Shown here: positions 5,180 through 7,064 of the stretch, piece by piece | How positions within the stretch are numbered: the first letter of the stretch is position 1 | How the letters are laid out: each line of letters opens with the position of its first letter | Assembly (NCBI GenBank): GCA_934725525.1 | Contig: CAKVCG010000086.1 | Coordinates: forward strand, 1-7,064 | From: an uncultured Brachyspira sp. | GTDB taxonomy: Bacteria; Spirochaetota; Brachyspiria; Brachyspirales; Brachyspiraceae | Length of the DNA: 7,064 bases | Direction: 5' to 3' | The notes under the pieces: generated by a model | What the model was told of the DNA's origin: nothing | Databases searched by the model: none | What the model saw: only the letters and a program-made list of their open reading frames with translations | Position numbers and translations under genes: made by a program

Positions 5180-5665
5180 ATGAAAAAATTTGTTCTTTTA
5201 TTAATAATTTTATCGATTTTAATTATTCGATGTTCAAACGAAGTCGAAGAATCTCAAACGGATACCAAAACTACCGAAGAAGCCATAGACAAGCAACCCG
5301 ATTATTTTTATTATGAACTTGAAGAAGAAACAAATACGGTAAAAATTGAAGCTAAAGAAAATAAGACTAACGAAATTAAAACGGTAAATAAAGTTAAAGA
5401 AACCGAAGAAAATGAAGTTAAAGTCGTTAATGAAAAAATAAATGAAAATATAGAAGAAAAAACAGATAGCGAGATTACGGACGAAAATAAAATTGACCAT
5501 ATAGAAAAAATCGTTTATATATCGAAAACTGGCAAAAAATATCATGTCGAGAATTGCAGAACTTTAAGAGCCGAAAAAGAAGCTATAGATTTGAACGAAG
5601 CCATAAAAACGGGATACGAGGCTTGCAAAGTTTGTAATCCCGATAATGTTGTTGGGAATAATTAG
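5180..5665 (+). CDS. Putative lipoprotein with C-terminal Ada/ComEC-type zinc-binding domain
   Basis: A 161-residue protein. ATG at 5180 lies 6 bases after GGAG (5170-5173); a TTG at 5168 overlaps that site and is rejected. Residues 1-17 are MKKF plus a hydrophobic run ending in I-I-R-C, so Cys18 may be lipidated, although Arg just before the Cys is atypical. Otherwise residues 4-16 would be a membrane anchor. Residues 20-110 are a low-complexity Glu/Lys/Asn/Thr-rich stalk. The C-terminal part, VYISKTGKKYH (112-122), then Cys126, a gap, GYEACKVCNPD with Cys149 and Cys152, matches the small metal-binding module found at the end of some ComEC-type competence proteins and secreted nucleases, and related to the Ada metal site. 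His122/Cys126/Cys149/Cys152 are the probable zinc ligands. The function is unknown; a role in binding nucleic acid outside the cytoplasm is conceivable. It stands 88 bases before the ComM-type gene on the same strand. Confidence 0.75.
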   Translation: MKKFVLLLIILSILIIRCSNEVEESQTDTKTTEEAIDKQPDYFYYELEEETNTVKIEAKENKTNEIKTVNKVKETEENEVKVVNEKINENIEEKTDSEITDENKIDHIEKIVYISKTGKKYHVENCRTLRAEKEAIDLNEAIKTGYEACKVCNPDNVVGNN

Positions 5666-5753
5666 TAAATTATTAAGTTTCAGGCTTATTTTTTAATTTT
5701 AATTTGTTTAACTATATGCATATTATAAAAATTAAAATAATTTGGAGACTAAT

Positions 5754-7064
5754 ATGCATACTACAATATATTCTGAAGCGCTTTATGGGATTGACGGAAT
5801 ACCAATAATAATCGAAGTCAATATTTCGGAAGGATTGCCTAAATTCGATGTAGTCGGACTTCCCGACCAAGCGGTTAATGAAGCGAGAGAGCGAGTAATA
5901 GCGGCGATAAATAACGGCGGTAGATTTTTTCCTCCAAAGAGAATAACGATAAACCTTGCGCCCGCCGATATAAAAAAGACGGGAACTCTATACGATTTGG
6001 CATTCGCTTTGGGAATATTGTCTTCAAGCGCTCAAATATTTTTTGACGATTCTATGGAAAAAACTATTATACTTGGCGAATTGGCATTGGATGGAAGCGT
6101 TAGAGAAGTTAAAGGAATTTTTTCAATGTTATTAAACGCGAAAGAAAACGGAATAAAAAAAGCTATAATTCCTTTAAGCAATTTGGACGAAGCGGATATT
6201 GTGGAAGGTTTGAGTTTATATCCCGTGAAAAATTTGAAAGAAGCGATTGATTCTATAGAAGGCAAAAGAAGTCCGATTATTTCAAAAGGTAAATTCAATT
6301 TTGAAGGCGAAGAAAAAGAAAATATAGATTTTTCCGATGTGAAAGGGCAGGAATACGCAAAAAGGGCGGCGATGATAGCGGCCGCGGGAGGGCATAACTT
6401 TATTATGATAGGCTCTCCTGGATGCGGTAAAACTTTAATTGCAAAAAGAATTCCTACTATACTTCCGCCTCTCACTTTTGAAGAAGCTTTGGAGGTTACA
6501 AAAATTTATTCTTCTTACGGGCTTTTGTCAAAAAATATGCCGATAGTGAAAAAGCGGCCTTTCAGGATTCCACATCATACTTCTTCTTATGTCAGTCTTG
6601 TCGGCGGAGGCAGAAATATAAAAGCGGGGGAGATAACTTTGGCTCATAACGGAGTTTTATTTTTGGATGAATTTGTCGAGTTTCAAAGTTCCGCTTTACA
6701 AACTTTAAGAGAGCCTATGGAAGAGCGAGTAATAACCATAAGCAGAGCGAACGGCAGCATAAGTTTTCCCGCTAATTTTACTTTAATCGCAGCCATGAAT
6801 CCATGTCCATGCGGATATTATGGAGACGAAAAACATACTTGCAAATGTTCGGAGATTTCCCGAAAAAGATATATAGCAAAATTATCGGGCCCGATTCTCG
6901 ACAGAATAGATATTTCTATAGAGGTTAGAGCCGTTGATTATAATAAAATGGTTGGAAAATGCGATGGCGAAAGTTCGGCTTCTATGCGAAATGTCGTAAT
7001 TGATGCAAGAAAAAAACAAGAAAAACGATTTAAAGAAAACGGACTTAAAATATTTTCAAACGCT
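5754..7064 (+). CDS. comM: ComM/YifB-family AAA+ ATPase (Mg-chelatase-like), 3' end outside window
   Basis: 437 codons are open to the window edge; the family is usually about 500-510 residues, so roughly 70 are missing. ATG 5754 follows GGAG (5744-5747) by 6 bases. Residues 1-170 form the N-terminal domain with landmarks EVNISEGLPKFDVVGLPD and INLAPAD, a Lon-protease-like fold. The AAA+ core has Walker A GSPGCGKT (220-227), FRIPHHTSS motif, Walker B VLFLDE (301-306), sensor Asn349 in NPCPCGYYGD, further cysteines Cys363 and Cys365, and GPILDRIDI (379-387) with a likely arginine finger Arg384. ComM is a hexameric helicase that promotes branch migration during natural transformation in gamma-proteobacteria; it is widely conserved in bacteria, including non-transformable ones, so a DNA-recombination role is likely but competence is not implied. 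The palindromic octamer TATGCATA occurs both at the start codon (5753-5760) and at 5715-5722. Confidence 0.93.
   Translation, partial: MHTTIYSEALYGIDGIPIIIEVNISEGLPKFDVVGLPDQAVNEARERVIAAINNGGRFFPPKRITINLAPADIKKTGTLYDLAFALGILSSSAQIFFDDSMEKTIILGELALDGSVREVKGIFSMLLNAKENGIKKAIIPLSNLDEADIVEGLSLYPVKNLKEAIDSIEGKRSPIISKGKFNFEGEEKENIDFSDVKGQEYAKRAAMIAAAGGHNFIMIGSPGCGKTLIAKRIPTILPPLTFEEALEVTKIYSSYGLLSKNMPIVKKRPFRIPHHTSSYVSLVGGGRNIKAGEITLAHNGVLFLDEFVEFQSSALQTLREPMEERVITISRANGSISFPANFTLIAAMNPCPCGYYGDEKHTCKCSEISRKRYIAKLSGPILDRIDISIEVRAVDYNKMVGKCDGESSASMRNVVIDARKKQEKRFKENGLKIFSNA

Noticed and set aside
5657..5697. Terminator after the small lipoprotein gene
   Set aside because: AATAATT (5657-5663) can pair with AATTATT (5668-5674) but the stem is all A-T, it overlaps the stop codon, and the T-rich run lies some 15 bases away. 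Too weak to call.
5704..5729. Promoter directly before the ComM-type gene
   Set aside because: TTGTTT and TATTAT or TATAAA are present, but spacings of 11 or 14 bases are wrong. Read-through from the lipoprotein gene is as likely.

Overview
The window looks like a chromosomal segment of a host-associated spirochaete, most likely Brachyspira or a close relative. The reasons are an AT-rich composition (roughly one third GC in genes by eye, lower between genes), recurring GGAG-type ribosome sites 6-7 bases before ATG, spirochaete-type lipoprotein signals, and a protein resembling the Brachyspira variable surface protein (Vsp) family. Family assignments come from reading motifs; no search was run.

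Left edge (1-610): the first codons of a minus-strand glycolipid glycosyltransferase (MGDG-synthase type) with its own promoter. A noncoding stretch follows, carrying two kinds of small palindromic repeat: a GCAATGAC/GTCATTGC type and an ACAAGGGG/CCCCTTGT type. A near-consensus plus-strand promoter lies at 579-607.

Centre (662-4977): an apparent operon. It starts with a 90-residue leader ORF containing about 10.8 copies of the pentamer TTCAA. The leader's stop overlaps, as ATGA, the start of the first of two tandem sialidase-like (BNR/Asp-box) lipoproteins. The second sialidase follows 24 bases later, and a beta-barrel-like Vsp-family outer-membrane protein 35 bases after that. A hairpin terminator closes the unit. 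Two surface lipoproteins of sialidase fold plus an outer-membrane protein suggest a unit acting on host sialoglycans such as mucin, though activity is unproven and each sialidase seems to lack different canonical catalytic residues. The pentamer tract puts a plausible phase-variation switch at the head of the operon: in the present copy number the leader is read right up to the sialidase start, while gain or loss of one copy stops it at 753 or 748.

Right part (4985-7064): a 132-base nested palindromic element in which a GCAATGAC-type repeat sits inside an ACAAGGGG/CCCCTTGT palindrome. Next comes a small acidic/basic putative lipoprotein with a C-terminal His-Cys...Cys-x-x-Cys putative zinc domain, then the first 437 codons of a ComM/YifB-type AAA+ ATPase, which runs off the window.
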